This document shows positions 15,910 through 24,481 of a DNA stretch of 41,028 nt, piece by piece (the first letter of the stretch is position 1; every line of letters starts with the position of its first letter). Source of the DNA: Spirochaetales bacterium (GTDB lineage: Bacteria; Spirochaetota; Spirochaetia; DSM-2461); NCBI GenBank assembly GCA_016936555.1, contig JAFGXR010000012.1:1-41028 (forward strand), given 5' to 3'. Under the pieces are notes generated by a model. That model was not told where the DNA came from. It saw nothing but the letters and a program-made list of their open reading frames with translations, and did no database searches. A program made the position numbers and the translations under genes.

Positions 15910-16662
15910 TTAAAGGCCGTAAAAACTCCCTTTCAGATGCCTTCCACCGTCAACAAAAATAATCTGGCCGGTCACGAAATCATTGCGGATCAGAAATTCT
16001 GCCGCATCACAGACCTGCTGTGCCGTTCCGATACTCTCCAGGGGATTGCTTTTCTTCATTCTCTCTGTCCATCGTTCCGCTTCGGCCGGCGTCGCTCCGA
16101 TGGGAGGGAGGACCACCCCGGGTGCCACAGCGTTAAACCGGAAGCCGGGAGCCAGTTCTTCGCTGAGCATTCTGGTCAGGGAGAAGAGCGACAATTTGCT
16201 CAGATGATAGGGAGCGTGGAGCCTGTCGAAATCGGTGATCCGCGAATCCAGCATATTGATCACGACACCGGAACCGACCCTTTTCGCCATTTCCCGGGAA
16301 AGGAGGAGGGGAACCAGAGCATTGATATCGAGGTTCCTGTGAAAGGACTCCTCATCGGCATCCAGAAGTTTGCCGGCATCAAAAATCGAAGCACTGTTAA
16401 TCAGTATCTCCGGATGAAAATCCATCGCATCGAGTTCTTCAAAGAGACCCTGTACCGCGCCGCTGCAGGATAGATCTCCGGCTATGGGAAAAGCCGTTCC
16501 GCCGTCATTGCAGATCATATCGCACAGATCATATGCCTCTGTCTCCGAACGGTTGTAGTGAACCGCCACTTCCGCTCCGGCGCCGGCGAGCATAAGGGTC
16601 ATGGCATTGCCCAATCTTTTAGCCCCTCCCGTCACAAGGGCTTTTTTACCGTTTATATCCAT
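15910..16662 (-). CDS. short-chain dehydrogenase, pteridine-reductase-like (FolM/PTR1 type)
   Basis: The 250-residue Rossmann-fold oxidoreductase carries TGGAKRLG at 11-18, the TGX3RXG variant typical of pteridine reductases and FolM. It also has NSAS at 89-92 and Tyr152-X3-Lys156 (YHLSK). The C-terminal FVTGQIIFVDGGRHLKG is the classical SDR end. FolM-type enzymes reduce dihydromonapterin or dihydrofolate with NADPH. The neighbours fit this: folE directly downstream and 5-formyl-THF cyclo-ligase divergently upstream. The substrate is therefore inferred from the motif and context; a generic 3-oxoacyl-ACP-reductase-like role cannot be excluded. The start is ATG 16662, without a Shine-Dalgarno sequence; TAATCT stands 8 nt upstream. 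Confidence 0.78.
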   Translation of the reverse strand: MDINGKKALVTGGAKRLGNAMTLMLAGAGAEVAVHYNRSETEAYDLCDMICNDGGTAFPIAGDLSCSGAVQGLFEELDAMDFHPEILINSASIFDAGKLLDADEESFHRNLDINALVPLLLSREMAKRVGSGVVINMLDSRITDFDRLHAPYHLSKLSLFSLTRMLSEELAPGFRFNAVAPGVVLPPIGATPAEAERWTERMKKSNPLESIGTAQQVCDAAEFLIRNDFVTGQIIFVDGGRHLKGSFYGL

Positions 16663-16670
16663 AGATTTTC

Positions 16671-16722
16671 AGATTAAACGTTACTCTTGCCACTTGTAAA
16701 GAGAAGCGGCGGCTTTTACACT
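16671..16722. promoter_or_regulatory. back-to-back promoters of the folate genes sharing one -35 region
   Basis: Plus strand: TTGTAA (16694-16699), 17-nt spacer, TACACT (16717-16722), ending 6 nt before the cyclo-ligase ATG. Minus strand: TTTACA (16700-16695), 18-nt spacer, TAATCT (16676-16671), ending 8 nt before the SDR ATG. The two -35 hexamers overlap by 5 bp. Predicted from sequence only. Confidence 0.5.
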
Positions 16723-16728
16723 CTTCCC

Positions 16729-17292
16729 ATGGACAAAAAAGCGCTTCGCAGAGAAATCAATACCTTGATCGAAAATATGGATGATACCGTCCTTACAGAG
16801 CTGAGCCGCATAGTATCCGGTCTTATTATTGAGCAACCCCTTTGGCAGGAAGCTGAACAGATTCTTTTGTTCCTCAGTTTCAGGAAAGAATTTGAAACAG
16901 GCTATCTGCTGGAACAGGCATTCAAAGAGGGAAAAACAGTTGCTGTTCCACGAATCTACGGTAACGACATGGCTTTTCATTATTTAAATAGTCTGGATGA
17001 TAACCTGGAAACGAACAAATGGGGGATAAGGGAGCCTCTGGTCGACTCACCCCGGTGGAATCCCGAAAAGGGACGCACGCTGATGCTCACACCGGGTGTT
17101 GCATTCGGCCCGGAAGGTTCCCGGCTAGGGCGGGGAGGCGGATTTTACGACCGTTTTCTGACGCAACACGGTCATACCCTCAAAACGGTCGGCCTGTCCT
17201 TCCAATGTCAATTCAGAAACAACATTCCTATGGAAGAACAGGACCGGCGTCTCGACGGATTATGTACAGAAAAGCGCTTCCTGCTCTTTTGA
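16729..17292 (+). CDS. 5-formyltetrahydrofolate cyclo-ligase
   Basis: The 187-residue protein belongs to the MTHFS/YgfA family, which converts 5-formyl-THF to 5,10-methenyl-THF with ATP. Marks seen: the N-terminal KKALRREIN helix, LFLSFRKEFETG (phosphate/folate region), VAVPRIYG, and the signature LMLTPGVAFGPEGSRLGRGGGFYDRFL. I chose ATG 16729 (MDKKALRRE). The 14 extra residues from 16687 are not typical, and a -10 box ends 6 nt before 16729, so the longer start would precede the promoter. It is divergent from the SDR-folE pair, so three pterin/folate genes share this locus. It ends 6 bp before a convergent gene. Confidence 0.94.
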   Translation: MDKKALRREINTLIENMDDTVLTELSRIVSGLIIEQPLWQEAEQILLFLSFRKEFETGYLLEQAFKEGKTVAVPRIYGNDMAFHYLNSLDDNLETNKWGIREPLVDSPRWNPEKGRTLMLTPGVAFGPEGSRLGRGGGFYDRFLTQHGHTLKTVGLSFQCQFRNNIPMEEQDRRLDGLCTEKRFLLF

Positions 17293-17298
17293 CAGTGA

Positions 17299-17667
17299 TC
17301 AGTCAGCCTGGGCAAGCTCTTTGCTCATATTTTTTCCCGTTTCGTGGGAAAAAACCTTATGGAGTGTATTTCGGGGATCGATGGTCTCTCCCGAAAAATC
17401 GACAAGCTCTTTCATAGCCTGGTCGAAAGCGGCAAGACTCTCTTTGGATAGTTTCAATTCCACATCTCTGATAATTATGGAATGGAGCCCTCTTTTGACC
17501 TCCGTCCAGGAAGCCTCCCTGGCGTCGCTCATGGACAGTGTTCCCTGAGCCATGACGTCGAGAAGGATAGTCTCCTCCCTATCCCAGGTATAATTCTCCA
17601 GAAGGAATTGTGCCCGTGTCTGAAATTTCTCCGCTTTATGACGTTCGCTTCTTCTATTCTTTTTCAT
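17299..17667 (-). CDS. hypothetical protein, 122 residues
   Basis: The small soluble protein has a very basic N-terminus (KKNRRSERHKAEK) followed by helical, mixed-charge sequence. No signal peptide, membrane span or known motif is recognised. The basic start could contact nucleic acid, which is speculation. TTGAAT, an 18-nt spacer and TAAGAT on the minus strand end 8 nt before the ATG, with no close Shine-Dalgarno sequence. The reading frame is open over its full length and no competing frame looks better, which supports it being a real gene. It is convergent with the cyclo-ligase gene. Confidence 0.6.
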   Translation of the reverse strand: MKKNRRSERHKAEKFQTRAQFLLENYTWDREETILLDVMAQGTLSMSDAREASWTEVKRGLHSIIIRDVELKLSKESLAAFDQAMKELVDFSGETIDPRNTLHKVFSHETGKNMSKELAQAD

Positions 17668-17731
17668 ATATGTAAATCTTAACCCTAATCCTCTCCTTGA
17701 TTCAATTTACCAATGATATTATTTTCATAAT

Positions 17732-18313
17732 ATGGCAAAAATCAAATCAGCACTGGAACTGGCCCTGGAAAAAACCGAAGGGCTTTCGATCGACAGAGAA
17801 AAACTCAAACAGAAGGATCTGAAGGAAAAAGGACAGAGGCTGGCCTCATCCCTGATCAGCGGAGCAGAAAAGGAGGGGGAAGAAAAACTGAAAGAATTTT
17901 CAGCGGAAGAGCTGCCCTATATTAAGGAAGGTTTCGCCGAAATCATCCTCTCCAATATCAGGCTCCCCCTCTATATCAACAGCGATAACAGACTGGACCA
18001 GCTGGAAGCGGCTTTTGCCCTTATATCCGAAAGAGATGATATCTACAGGCTGGTATTCAGCCAGATCGGGCAGCTCTTCGAAAAATATGTGGAAGATATC
18101 CAAAACCTGTCCGAAGCTCTGAAGCAGCAGTACATGCCTGTTCTGAGGCAGAAGCAGCACCAGATCCGGCAGCAGACCGGCCAGGACATTGCCCTTGAAC
18201 CAGAACAGGATCCCGAATTCATGGAACTGCTGAGCCGGAACCGAAGAGCCCTGGAGGAGCAGTACAGCGAAGTGATTGCCCAGGCGAAAGCGGAACTGAA
18301 GAAAGTAATCTGA
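17732..18313 (+). CDS. hypothetical protein, helical, 193 residues
   Basis: The protein is soluble and almost entirely helical by composition (Glu, Lys, Gln, Leu rich), with coiled-coil-like stretches at about 1-60 and 110-190. No catalytic motif is visible and I do not recognise the family. It precedes the RarA fusion gene by 13 bp on the same strand, so the two are likely co-transcribed, which might point to a helper role in replication or repair. No Shine-Dalgarno sequence is seen. TATTAT (17717-17722) stands 9 nt before the ATG, without a convincing -35 at the right spacing. Confidence 0.75.
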   Translation: MAKIKSALELALEKTEGLSIDREKLKQKDLKEKGQRLASSLISGAEKEGEEKLKEFSAEELPYIKEGFAEIILSNIRLPLYINSDNRLDQLEAAFALISERDDIYRLVFSQIGQLFEKYVEDIQNLSEALKQQYMPVLRQKQHQIRQQTGQDIALEPEQDPEFMELLSRNRRALEEQYSEVIAQAKAELKKVI

Positions 18314-18326
18314 TCCGGATATTTAC

Positions 18327-20534
18327 GTGGATCTTTTTGAAAACAGCAGGAAAACCGAGAGAGAACCACTCGCCTCACGCATGCGCCCCCGCACACTCGA
18401 CGAATTCGCAGGCCAGGAGCATATAGTCGGTAAAGGCCGGCTGCTCAGGCGCTCCATTCAGGCGGACCAGCTCTCGTCGCTCATTTTTTACGGCCCCCCG
18501 GGAACAGGAAAAACGACTCTGGCCAGGGTTATCGCCGGGACGACGAAAAGCAATTTCATAAGTCTCAACGCCGTTCTCTGCGGTGTCAAGGATATCCGGG
18601 AAGCCATAGAGGAAGCCAAAAGCAATTTCGATCACTACGACCGGAAAACCATACTTTTCGTCGACGAGGTTCACCGCTGGAACAAAGCCCAGCAGGACGC
18701 CCTGCTTCCCTGGGTGGAAAACGGGACCTTTATCCTCATCGGCGCAACCACGGAGAACCCCTATTTTGAGGTAAACAGCGCCCTGGTCAGCCGGAGCCGC
18801 ATTTTCCAGCTCAGGGAACTGCAGGACGATGATCTGATGAAAGTCGCGGCGAACGCTCTGGAAAACAGAGCCCGGGGGTACGGGAAATGGAACGTGATCT
18901 TTGAAGAGGGAGCCCTGGAGCATCTTGTAAGGATTGCCTCCGGCGATGCCCGTACCCTGCTCAACGCCCTGCAGCTGGCGGTTGAAACGACACCGGAATC
19001 CTTCCCGCCCCCCGAAGGGGAAGAGATCCGCATCAATCTGCAGACCGCCGAGGAAAGCATTCAGCAGAAAGTCGTCCTCTACGATAAGGAGGGGGATTAT
19101 CACTTCGATACGATCAGCGCTTTTATAAAATCAATCAGGGGTTCCGACCCCGATGCGGCGCTTTACTGGATGGCCAAAATGATACGCGCCGGCGAGGATC
19201 CGAAATTCATCATAAGAAGAATGATCATATCCGCCTCGGAAGATATCGGGCTGGCGGACCCGAATGCCATTTCCGTCGTCACAGCCGCGGCGGCGGCCTA
19301 CGACCGGATAGGGATGCCCGAGGGCGCGTTCCCCATGACCGAAGCGGCCTTATACCTGGCGACAGCGCCCAAATCAAACTCCGCCATGGCCTACTTCGAT
19401 GCCCTGCGGTCCGTCGTGGAGGAGGAAAACAGGGAGGTGCCCAACCACCTGAAAGATCCGAGCCGCGACAAGCACAGTTTCGGCCACGGAGAGGGATACA
19501 ATTACCCCCATGCCTACCGGGACCACTGGATCGCCCAGGCCTATCTGCCTGAAGAGCTGAAGGGCCGTTACTTCTACCAGCCCTCCTCGATGGGTTATGA
19601 AGCGACCATTCAGGAAGATGTCGTCCGCCGGCGGGAAGCTCAGATGGCGGTTATGCTCGAAAGCAGCCGCGACGAAGTCCTCACCTACTCCCCCGGAGAC
19701 AAAACGCGGGAAAAATGGGTCAAGAGAATCGCGTCTGGACAAAGCCTCTACCTGCAGGAGATCCGGGATATCGTTTTCGACCGATTAAGTATCGTCCGCC
19801 ACGAAAGGGTCCTGATTCCCGAAGAGAAAAGCGGCCTGTTCCTCTGGGAAGCCTTCCGCAGAGCGCCGGAAGGACTGGTTTGCGGACTCATTTCCGACGA
19901 AAGGGATTTCTCCCTTACGGAACACTACTCCCGCACTCTTCCGGAAAACGAAAGGCCACTGATTTTCGCCTCGAGCCTTGAGTCCTGGAAAGGAGAAGAA
20001 AGAGAGGAGACAAAGGGTGTTCTTTTCGACTGTCTCGCCGCCAGGGATCTGTTCGGAACGAACAGGGATATCGAAACTCTGCTGTCTGCAGCAGAACGGC
20101 TTATGGAAAGTGGGGGGCGTCTCGTTATCATGGAAACGCACCGCGCCGGGGGAACCAAACTATCAGCCTTTCTCTCGGCAGAGATCCATGAGGAACTCAA
20201 GGGAAAAATCAGGGAAATTGAAAAGGAGCTCTACAACGCCAAAGGTTACGACAGAAGAGCGGAATTTGACCGGTATCTGAAAAAATTCTTTGCTGAAAGT
20301 TCTGTAGAGGAAATACGGCTCACGGAAAAACGCCTCATTCTCCCCGAGCAGCTTGACCGCTGGCTCGACAGCCATACGGAAAATTCCTACGGAGCCGCGG
20401 TACTGCGGGAAACAGATGAGGCATCCTATAAACTGATATGCTCGGACCTGAAAAAACAGCTGTCAGGTAAAACAGTTTCCTGGGAGAGATCAAGCCTGAT
20501 ACTCTATGGGAAAAAGTGCCCTGACGCAACCTGA
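18327..20534 (+). CDS. rarA: RarA/MgsA AAA+ recombination factor fused to a C-terminal domain
   Basis: The 735-residue protein starts at GTG 18327 (DLFEN). Residues 1-430 are a complete RarA clamp-loader-like ATPase acting at stalled replication forks. It has Walker A GPPGTGKT at 56-63, Walker B ILFVDEVHR at 109-117, sensor 1 GATTENP, and the C-terminal oligomerisation part with DIGLADPNA and YNYPHAYRDHW. Residues from about 435 to 735 are an added domain. Its LMESGGRLVIMETHR strand-helix pattern recalls a degenerate SAM-methyltransferase fold, but no SAM-binding glycine motif is evident. This RarA/unknown-domain fusion is a recurring architecture I recall from other bacteria, so it is not unique here. 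The function of the extra domain is unknown. No good ribosome site precedes the GTG. Confidence 0.93.
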   Translation: MDLFENSRKTEREPLASRMRPRTLDEFAGQEHIVGKGRLLRRSIQADQLSSLIFYGPPGTGKTTLARVIAGTTKSNFISLNAVLCGVKDIREAIEEAKSNFDHYDRKTILFVDEVHRWNKAQQDALLPWVENGTFILIGATTENPYFEVNSALVSRSRIFQLRELQDDDLMKVAANALENRARGYGKWNVIFEEGALEHLVRIASGDARTLLNALQLAVETTPESFPPPEGEEIRINLQTAEESIQQKVVLYDKEGDYHFDTISAFIKSIRGSDPDAALYWMAKMIRAGEDPKFIIRRMIISASEDIGLADPNAISVVTAAAAAYDRIGMPEGAFPMTEAALYLATAPKSNSAMAYFDALRSVVEEENREVPNHLKDPSRDKHSFGHGEGYNYPHAYRDHWIAQAYLPEELKGRYFYQPSSMGYEATIQEDVVRRREAQMAVMLESSRDEVLTYSPGDKTREKWVKRIASGQSLYLQEIRDIVFDRLSIVRHERVLIPEEKSGLFLWEAFRRAPEGLVCGLISDERDFSLTEHYSRTLPENERPLIFASSLESWKGEEREETKGVLFDCLAARDLFGTNRDIETLLSAAERLMESGGRLVIMETHRAGGTKLSAFLSAEIHEELKGKIREIEKELYNAKGYDRRAEFDRYLKKFFAESSVEEIRLTEKRLILPEQLDRWLDSHTENSYGAAVLRETDEASYKLICSDLKKQLSGKTVSWERSSLILYGKKCPDAT

Positions 20535-20593
20535 CCGTTCTTCTACAGATATAAAACCGGGGCTTAAAGATTTTTTCGAATTTTATACGGGAC

Positions 20594-20622
20594 TTGTTGA
20601 CAAAAATCAGCAAATATATAAT
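20594..20622 (+). promoter_or_regulatory. putative promoter of the tRNA cluster
   Basis: A consensus TATAAT (20617-20622) is preceded at 17 nt by TTGTTG (20594-20599). A consensus TTGACA (20597-20602) overlaps it but sits at a 14-nt spacing. It lies 46 bp before tRNA-His. Confidence 0.5.
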
Positions 20623-20667
20623 TATTGCCTTCGTTCAGCGGATGCGACGTATTCCGCCGGAAGACAT

Positions 20668-20741
20668 GGTGAATGTAGTTCAGTTGGTAGAGCGCCAGAT
20701 TGTGGTTCTGGTTGTCGCGGGTTCGAGTCCCGTCATTCACC
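20668..20741 (+). tRNA. tRNA-His (GTG)
   Basis: Cloverleaf with acceptor GTGAATG/CATTCAC, an extra G at -1 paired to discriminator C (the His identity element), anticodon stem CCAGA/TCTGG and loop TTGTGGT (anticodon GTG), and T-arm GCGGGTTCGAGTCCCGT. The 3' CCA is not encoded. Confidence 0.95.
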
Positions 20742-20752
20742 CGAAGTAATAT

Positions 20753-20826
<74 letters not shown>

Positions 20827-20851
20827 AACTTACTTTGTATATTATGAATGC

Positions 20852-20924
20852 GGGCCGTTAGCTCAGCTGGTAGAGCAACAGACTCTTAATCTGTGGGTCA
20901 AAGGTTCGAACCCTTTACGGCTCA
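20852..20924 (+). tRNA. tRNA-Lys (CTT)
   Basis: Acceptor GGGCCGT pairs with ACGGCTC, anticodon stem ACAGA/TCTGT, loop CTCTTAA (anticodon CTT), T-arm AAAGGTTCGAACCCTTT. Discriminator A; CCA is not encoded. Confidence 0.95.
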
Positions 20925-20973
20925 TTCCTGCATCGAAGGGATTGACTGTAAAGTTGATTTGTTAGTATAATGC

Positions 20974-21054
20974 GCGAGCGTGGTGGAATTGGTAGACACG
21001 CTGGTCTTAGGAACCAGTGCCTCCGGTGTAAGGGTTCGAGTCCCTTCGCTCGCA
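20974..21054 (+). tRNA. tRNA-Leu (TAG)
   Basis: Class II tRNA: acceptor GCGAGCG/CGCTCGC, anticodon stem CTGGT/ACCAG, loop CTTAGGA (anticodon TAG), and a variable arm TGCCTCCGGTGTA. Discriminator A; CCA is not encoded. Confidence 0.95.
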
Positions 21055-21068
21055 TGAAACAAAATTTT

Positions 21069-21140
21069 GCGAAAGTAGCTCAGTGGTAGAGCTCCACCTT
21101 GCCAAGGTGGATGTCGCGGGTTCAAGTCCCGTCTTTCGCT
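21069..21140 (+). tRNA. tRNA-Gly (GCC)
   Basis: Acceptor GCGAAAG/CTTTCGC, anticodon stem CCACC/GGTGG, loop TTGCCAA (anticodon GCC), T-arm GCGGGTTCAAGTCCCGT. Discriminator T; CCA is not encoded. Confidence 0.95.
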
Positions 21141-21154
21141 TAACTAAAGGTTTG

Positions 21155-21189
21155 GGCGATCTGGATGTTATCTGGATCGTCTTTTTTTT
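21155..21189 (+). terminator. Rho-independent terminator of the tRNA cluster
   Basis: A 12-bp stem (GGCGATCTGGAT with ATCTGGATCGTC, three G-U pairs), a 3-nt loop and eight T residues end 31 bp before the trigger factor start. Confidence 0.88.
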
Positions 21190-21220
21190 ACACCTTAACT
21201 CACTGTAGAAGGAAAACGCC

Positions 21221-22567
21221 GTGATTGCTAAAAAAAGCGTTGAAAAACAGGAAAATTCCTCAGTTAAACTGTCCATCACCGTAAAGGGTGACGAGGCGCA
21301 AAAAGAATACAACGAGCTTCTGAACAAGTATGGAAAAGAAGCCCAGATCAAGGGATTCAGAAAAGGAAAAGTCCCCGCTGCCGTTCTCGAAAGAAAATTC
21401 GGTGAGGGTATCCGCGTTGAAGCCGCCGGAAACATAATGGATAAATCCCTCAGAGAAGCATTTGAAACAGTCGAGGAGAAACCCCTCGGATACACACATC
21501 CCGAAGTTGTCGGAGAACCGGAACTGAGGATCGGTGAAGATTTTTCATTTGAAGTAAAATACGATGTATTCCCCGAGTTCGAACTGAAAGACTGGAAAGG
21601 TCTGGAGCTTAAGGAAACTCAGGTTTCCGTAACCAAAGCCGACGAGGATGCCGAACTGAAGGCGATCCAGGAGCAGAACTCCGTCGTCATGGACAAAAAA
21701 GACGGCAAAGTGACTGATGACTCCATCGTAACGGTGGATTACTGTGAACTCGATGAAGAGAAAAACGAAGTGGATGGCAAAAAGCGCGAGGACTTCGTAT
21801 TCACTGTCGGAACAGGATACAACTACTACAAAATCGACGAAGAAATCAAAGGTATGAAAAAAGATGAAGAAAAAATCATCGAAAAAGAATACCCCGAAGA
21901 TTTCGAAATGAAAGACCTGGCGGGCCGCAAGGTAGCTGTAAAAGTTCTCGTCAAAGCCGTTAAGGAAAAAATTCTTCCCGAACTGGACGACGAGCTGGCA
22001 CAGGATGTCGATGAGAAATACGAAACTCTCGATGATCTGAAAAAAGCTTTGAAAGATCAGTGCAAAGACAGAGCCAGAGAGAAAGTCGACGCCGAACTGA
22101 AAACGCAGGCTGTTGACAAACTGGTTGAAGCCACAGAGATCGCCGTTCCCAGATCCATGGTAGACGTGGAACTGGAACAGAGCTGGAGAAACTTTGTTCA
22201 GCAGTCGAGAATGCAGGAGGAACAGCTCCTCGGTTTCCTCGAAATGCAGGGGCAGACCAAAGACCAGCTTCTCGAAACCTGGCGCGCCGACGCTGAAAAA
22301 AGCGTAAAGGGCCAGCTGATTATCGGAAAGATCCTCGAAGATGAGAAAGTCGAAATCAGCGACGAAGAATTTGAAGAAGAACTTAAAAAACAGGCCGATA
22401 TGTACAGTATGCCCGTAGAGGACCTGAAAAAATCATTTGGCGATAACAACCTTACTGAGTATCTTAAAAGCGATATGAAAACCAGAAAGGTTTACGACAT
22501 GCTCATCAAAGAGGCGAAAATCGTCAAAGGTGACAAAGTTAAATACGCCGATTACATTAAAGGCTAA
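21221..22567 (+). CDS. tig: trigger factor
   Basis: The 448-residue ribosome-associated chaperone folds nascent chains. The N-terminal ribosome-binding domain shows the signature GFRKGKVP (about residues 45-52). A PPIase (FKBP-like) domain follows (about 160-245, with DDSIVTVDY and FVFTVGTG), then the long helical arm domain, rich in Glu/Lys, to the end. The start is GTG 21221, with AGAAGGA at the right distance. It is the first gene of a tig-clpP-clpX-lon proteostasis cluster, a widespread order. The gap after the tRNA terminator is only 31 bp and shows no obvious promoter. Confidence 0.96.
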   Translation: MIAKKSVEKQENSSVKLSITVKGDEAQKEYNELLNKYGKEAQIKGFRKGKVPAAVLERKFGEGIRVEAAGNIMDKSLREAFETVEEKPLGYTHPEVVGEPELRIGEDFSFEVKYDVFPEFELKDWKGLELKETQVSVTKADEDAELKAIQEQNSVVMDKKDGKVTDDSIVTVDYCELDEEKNEVDGKKREDFVFTVGTGYNYYKIDEEIKGMKKDEEKIIEKEYPEDFEMKDLAGRKVAVKVLVKAVKEKILPELDDELAQDVDEKYETLDDLKKALKDQCKDRAREKVDAELKTQAVDKLVEATEIAVPRSMVDVELEQSWRNFVQQSRMQEEQLLGFLEMQGQTKDQLLETWRADAEKSVKGQLIIGKILEDEKVEISDEEFEEELKKQADMYSMPVEDLKKSFGDNNLTEYLKSDMKTRKVYDMLIKEAKIVKGDKVKYADYIKG

Positions 22568-22590
22568 ATATTAAGGCAAGGACCTGCAGT

Positions 22591-23208
22591 ATGAATGAAC
22601 AGAACAGCACATTGGTACCATATGTAGTGGAGCAGACGGGAATCGGAGAGCGTTCCTATGACATTTTCTCCCGCCTGCTGAAAGACAGAATTATCTTCCT
22701 CGACGGTGAAATAACCGATGTGACTGCGGACCTTGTCGTCGCCCAGCTGCTGTTTCTCGAATCCCAGGATCCGGAGAAGGATATCAACCTGTATATCAAT
22801 TCCCCCGGCGGTTCGGTAACGGCAGGTCTGGCGATATATGACACCATGCAGTACATCAAACCCGATGTCACGACTATCTGCATGGGTCAGGCCGCTTCGA
22901 TGGGAGCGGTTCTTCTGGCGGGAGGAACAGCCGGCAAAAGGCTCGCCCTCCCCTCGTCCCGCGTTATGATCCACCAGCCCTGGGGCGGTGTACAGGGACA
23001 GGCCAGAGATATCGGAATTCAGGCCAGAGAGATCGTAAGACTCAAAAAAATGCTCATCAGTTACTTCGCCGCCAATACGGGCAAGAGCGAGGAACTTATC
23101 TCACAGGATCTGGAAAGAGACTTTTTCATGTCTGCCGAGGAAGCCACGGAGTATGGAATCGTAGACAGGATTTTAAGAAGAGAGACAGATGGCCAGATCA
23201 AAAAGTAA
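22591..23208 (+). CDS. clpP: ATP-dependent Clp protease proteolytic subunit ClpP
   Basis: The 205-residue serine peptidase forms the tetradecameric chamber of ClpXP. The catalytic triad is Ser103 (GQAASMGA), His128 (MIHQPWGG) and Asp177 (SQDLERD), with the normal spacing. [15 protein letters not shown] is also present. A short propeptide-like N-terminus precedes LVPYVVEQT. It follows tig by 23 bp, with AAGGCAAGGA upstream of the ATG. Its last 20 bp overlap clpX, so the two are translationally coupled. Confidence 0.98.
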   Translation: MNEQNSTLVPYVVEQTGIGERSYDIFSRLLKDRIIFLDGEITDVTADLVVAQLLFLESQDPEKDINLYINSPGGSVTAGLAIYDTMQYIKPDVTTICMGQAASMGAVLLAGGTAGKRLALPSSRVMIHQPWGGVQGQARDIGIQAREIVRLKKMLISYFAANTGKSEELISQDLERDFFMSAEEATEYGIVDRILRRETDGQIKK

Positions 23209-24481
23209 AGATATGAAAGTGTGCTCTTTCTGCGGAAAGACATCGGACTCAGCAAAAAAACTCATAGCCGGACCGGGAGTCTATATCTGTGACGAATGCG
23301 TCAACGTATGCAACAAGATTCTCACAGAGGAAAACGACCTTATCACCGCCGACTTCGATGAAGAGCTGCCCACTCCCAGAGAAATCAAGGAATTCCTCGA
23401 TTCCTACGTAGTGGGCCAGGACAAGGCGAAGAAGGTTCTCTCCGTTGCGGTCTATAATCACTATAAAAGAATCACCCACAGCGGCAGGATCGAAGATGAT
23501 GTGGAAATCGAAAAGTCCAACGTTCTTTTCATCGGTCCCACCGGTACAGGCAAGACCCTCCTGGCCTCAACACTGGCCAAAAGGCTCAAAGTTCCCTTTG
23601 CCATCGCCGACGCCACAACGCTGACCGAAGCGGGGTATGTCGGTGAGGATGTGGAAAACATTCTCCTCAAGCTTATCCAGGCAGCGGGCAACAACATAGC
23701 CGCGGCGGAAAAAGGGATCATCTATATCGACGAAATCGATAAAATCGCCCGAAAAAGCGAGAATGTCTCCATAACAAGAGATGTTTCCGGAGAAGGGGTT
23801 CAGCAGGCCCTCCTCAAAATAATTGAGGGGACCGTCGCTTCCGTGCCTCCCCAGGGCGGAAGAAAACACCCCAACCAGGAAATGCTCAAAATAGACACAT
23901 CCAATATTCTCATAATCTGCGGTGGAGCCTTTGTCGGGCTGGACAGCATTATTGACTCCCGCGTTTCCCAGCACCCTCTGGGATTCGGAGCGGATATAAA
24001 AGTGTCAGGAGACAAGGATCTGGCGAAACTATACGACCAGATGCATCCCGACGATCTGATCAAATTCGGACTGATTCCCGAGTTTATCGGAAGACTCCCC
24101 ATTCACGTATCGCTGGATAATCTCAAAAGAGATGATTTGATCCGCATAGTGACAGAACCAAAAAACTCGATTATCCGACAGTACGAAGCGTCTATGAAAC
24201 TGGATAATGCGGAGCTGCATTTTGAAACCGCAGCAATCGAGGCAATTGCCGATCTGGCTCTGGAGAGAAAGACAGGGGCCAGAGGCCTGCGGTCCATCGT
24301 CGAAAAAGCGATGACCGAGATCATGTATGAGCTTCCGTCCATTCAGGGTAAGAAGAAAGTGATCGTCACCAGCGATGTTATCAAAGACAATCACAAACCG
24401 GTCATTATTACCGATCCGGAAAAAATGAACGAACCCTGGAAGAACGAGCTCTATGAAACTACTAAGCAAATCTCCGCTTAA
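23189..24481 (+). CDS. clpX: ATP-dependent Clp protease ATP-binding subunit ClpX
   Basis: The 430-residue unfoldase feeds substrates to ClpP. The N-terminal zinc-binding domain has Cys12, Cys15, Cys34 and Cys37. The AAA+ domain has Walker A GPTGTGKT, the pore loop GYVGED, Walker [13 protein letters not shown], the RKH loop (GGRKHPNQE) and the ClpP-docking tripeptide LGF within PLGFGAD. Sensor 2 GARGLRS is present. Length is normal. It overlaps clpP by 20 bp and lon by 29 bp, so all three proteins are probably made in step. Confidence 0.98.
   Translation: MARSKSKDMKVCSFCGKTSDSAKKLIAGPGVYICDECVNVCNKILTEENDLITADFDEELPTPREIKEFLDSYVVGQDKAKKVLSVAVYNHYKRITHSGRIEDDVEIEKSNVLFIGPTGTGKTLLASTLAKRLKVPFAIADATTLTEAGYVGEDVENILLKLIQAAGNNIAAAEKGIIYIDEIDKIARKSENVSITRDVSGEGVQQALLKIIEGTVASVPPQGGRKHPNQEMLKIDTSNILIICGGAFVGLDSIIDSRVSQHPLGFGADIKVSGDKDLAKLYDQMHPDDLIKFGLIPEFIGRLPIHVSLDNLKRDDLIRIVTEPKNSIIRQYEASMKLDNAELHFETAAIEAIADLALERKTGARGLRSIVEKAMTEIMYELPSIQGKKKVIVTSDVIKDNHKPVIITDPEKMNEPWKNELYETTKQISA

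Noticed and set aside
20597-20622. TTGACA with TATAAT as the tRNA promoter at 14-nt spacing
   Set aside because: The spacing is too short for sigma-70; TTGTTG at 17 nt is preferred, though the -35 remains uncertain.
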